DNA of 64,000 bases from Rhodobacterales bacterium. Its GTDB lineage: Bacteria; Pseudomonadota; Alphaproteobacteria; Rhodobacterales; Rhodobacteraceae. The translations under genes were made by a program, and so were the position numbers. The notes under the pieces were generated by a model. It was not told the DNA's origin, searched no databases, and saw nothing but the letters and a program-made list of their open reading frames with translations. Shown here one piece after another: positions 63,291-64,000 of the stretch (positions are counted from its first letter, which is position 1; the number at the start of each line of letters is the position of its first letter). Location of the stretch: contig JAJNPS010000018.1 in the NCBI GenBank assembly GCA_021155205.1, forward strand, positions 124,001-188,000, given 5' to 3'.

Positions 63291-64000
63291 AGCGCAGCGC
63301 CTCGACCGGGTTCATGCGCGCGGCGCGGCGGGCGGGGAACAGGGTCACGATGAAGGAAAGACCCAGCGACAGGGCAATCGCCGATGCCACATCCCCCCAT
63401 TGCAGTTTGGCCGGCAGCGCGTAAATGCCCCGGATCGACGGGTCCCAGATGTCGGCCCCGCCCATCCAGTTCACGACCGCGACGATGTCCTCGATGTAGA
63501 TCGCGAAGAGACAGCCCAGCACCACCCCCAACGCGGTCCCGAGCAGCCCGGTGAAGGCGCCGCACAGGAAGAATATGCGCATCACCGACCCCTCGGTCAG
63601 GCCCATGGTGCGCAGGATGCCGATGTCGCGCCCCTTGTTCTTGACCAGCATGATCAGGCCCGACACGATGTTCATCGCCGCGATCAGGACCAGGATCGAC
63701 AGGATGACCTTCATCACGTTGTCCTCGATGGTCAAAGCCCTAAGAAACGCGCCGGAACTGTCCTTCCAGGTCCAGAGCAGCGCCTGCGGTCCGGCGGCGG
63801 CCAAAAGGGGTCCGGCATAGGCGTCTATGTCGTCGGGATTGCCGACCATGACCTCAAACTCGTCGGCCAGGCCTTCGCGGTTGAAGAAGGCCTGCGCCTT
63901 GGCAAAAGGCATGTAAAGTCGTGTACGATCAATGTCATACCGCCCGGCGGTGAAGATATATACGACCTCGAACGCATTCACGCGCGGGCTGGTGCCAAAG
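63283..64000 (-). CDS. Lipoprotein-releasing system permease LolC/LolE (partial)
   Basis: The C-terminal ~238 residues of an FtsX-type LolC/E permease; the 5' part lies beyond base 64000, and the frame is open to the edge. Visible are the end of the periplasmic domain (ALLWTWKDSSGAFLRALTIEDN) and three transmembrane helices with the conserved cytoplasmic MLVKNKGRDIGILRTMGLTEG and the final PARRAARMNPVEALRYE. LolC versus LolE cannot be separated; many alphaproteobacteria have one LolF-like gene filling both roles. Confidence 0.9.
   Translation of the reverse strand, partial: FGTSPRVNAFEVVYIFTAGRYDIDRTRLYMPFAKAQAFFNREGLADEFEVMVGNPDDIDAYAGPLLAAAGPQALLWTWKDSSGAFLRALTIEDNVMKVILSILVLIAAMNIVSGLIMLVKNKGRDIGILRTMGLTEGSVMRIFFLCGAFTGLLGTALGVVLGCLFAIYIEDIVAVVNWMGGADIWDPSIRGIYALPAKLQWGDVASAIALSLGLSFIVTLFPARRAARMNPVEALRYE

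Overview
This is 64 kb of high-GC, densely packed chromosome. Protein families and gene order point to the Rhodobacterales (Rhodobacteraceae/Roseobacter-type Alphaproteobacteria): hflK-hflC-DUF2065-degP, DUF2842 beside purA, a DUF6524-type protein before secG, a zinc-loop-less Tdh with Kbl, and a dnaG-rpoD pair. The genus cannot be named from the sequence alone. I see no rRNA, tRNA, CRISPR array or prophage.

Layout. 1-2260: end of a capsule export gene and the two-domain Kdo transferase kpsC. 2267-9666: ferredoxin, a peptidoglycan-binding lipoprotein, the membrane quality-control genes hflK-hflC-DUF2065-degP, glutathione reductase and rpiA. 10024-24908: housekeeping genes (GST, sdaA, an EamA exporter, thiN, purA, secG, pyrG, a TerC protein, a nuclease-fold protein, rlmJ, TerB, a PhnD-like protein), plus an 825-residue acidic, mostly disordered protein of unknown function. 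25002-33276: an amino-acid/polyamine ABC importer followed by two glutamine-synthetase-family ligases, a class I amidotransferase-type hydrolase and an FAD amine oxidase. This looks like a gamma-glutamylation (Puu-like) pathway without a local aldehyde dehydrogenase. 33381-37380: dnaG and rpoD.

Accessory half. 37381-38073 holds insertion-sequence remnants. 38074-45480 is a LacI-controlled locus: an FrcBCA-type sugar importer, a phosphotriesterase-like metal hydrolase, a ThuA/GATase-like protein, a divergent PfkB kinase and a BtpA/SgcQ TIM-barrel protein. It probably imports and degrades a sugar or sugar lactone that I cannot identify. hisB-hisH follow without hisA/hisF. 47211-53838 is a tightly overlapping seven-gene operon: NMT1/THI5-type ABC importer, cytosine-deaminase-like amidohydrolase, FAD-linked oxidase and two flavodoxin-fold quinone reductases. 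A divergent atypical RidA-like gene faces it, suggesting import and degradation of a nitrogen heterocycle. 54463-58572 is an AttEFGH-like exporter with a lipocalin-type secreted partner. 58810-61022 is kbl-tdh (threonine to glycine), then selO, and lolD with lolC/E running off the end.

Best candidates for undescribed biology: the 38-45.5 kb sugar/lactone locus, the 47-54 kb heterocycle operon, the palindrome that may act as ribosome binding site for two divergent genes at 38916-38925, and the disordered protein at 13821-16298. All functional assignments come from reading motifs and neighbourhoods; no database search was run.
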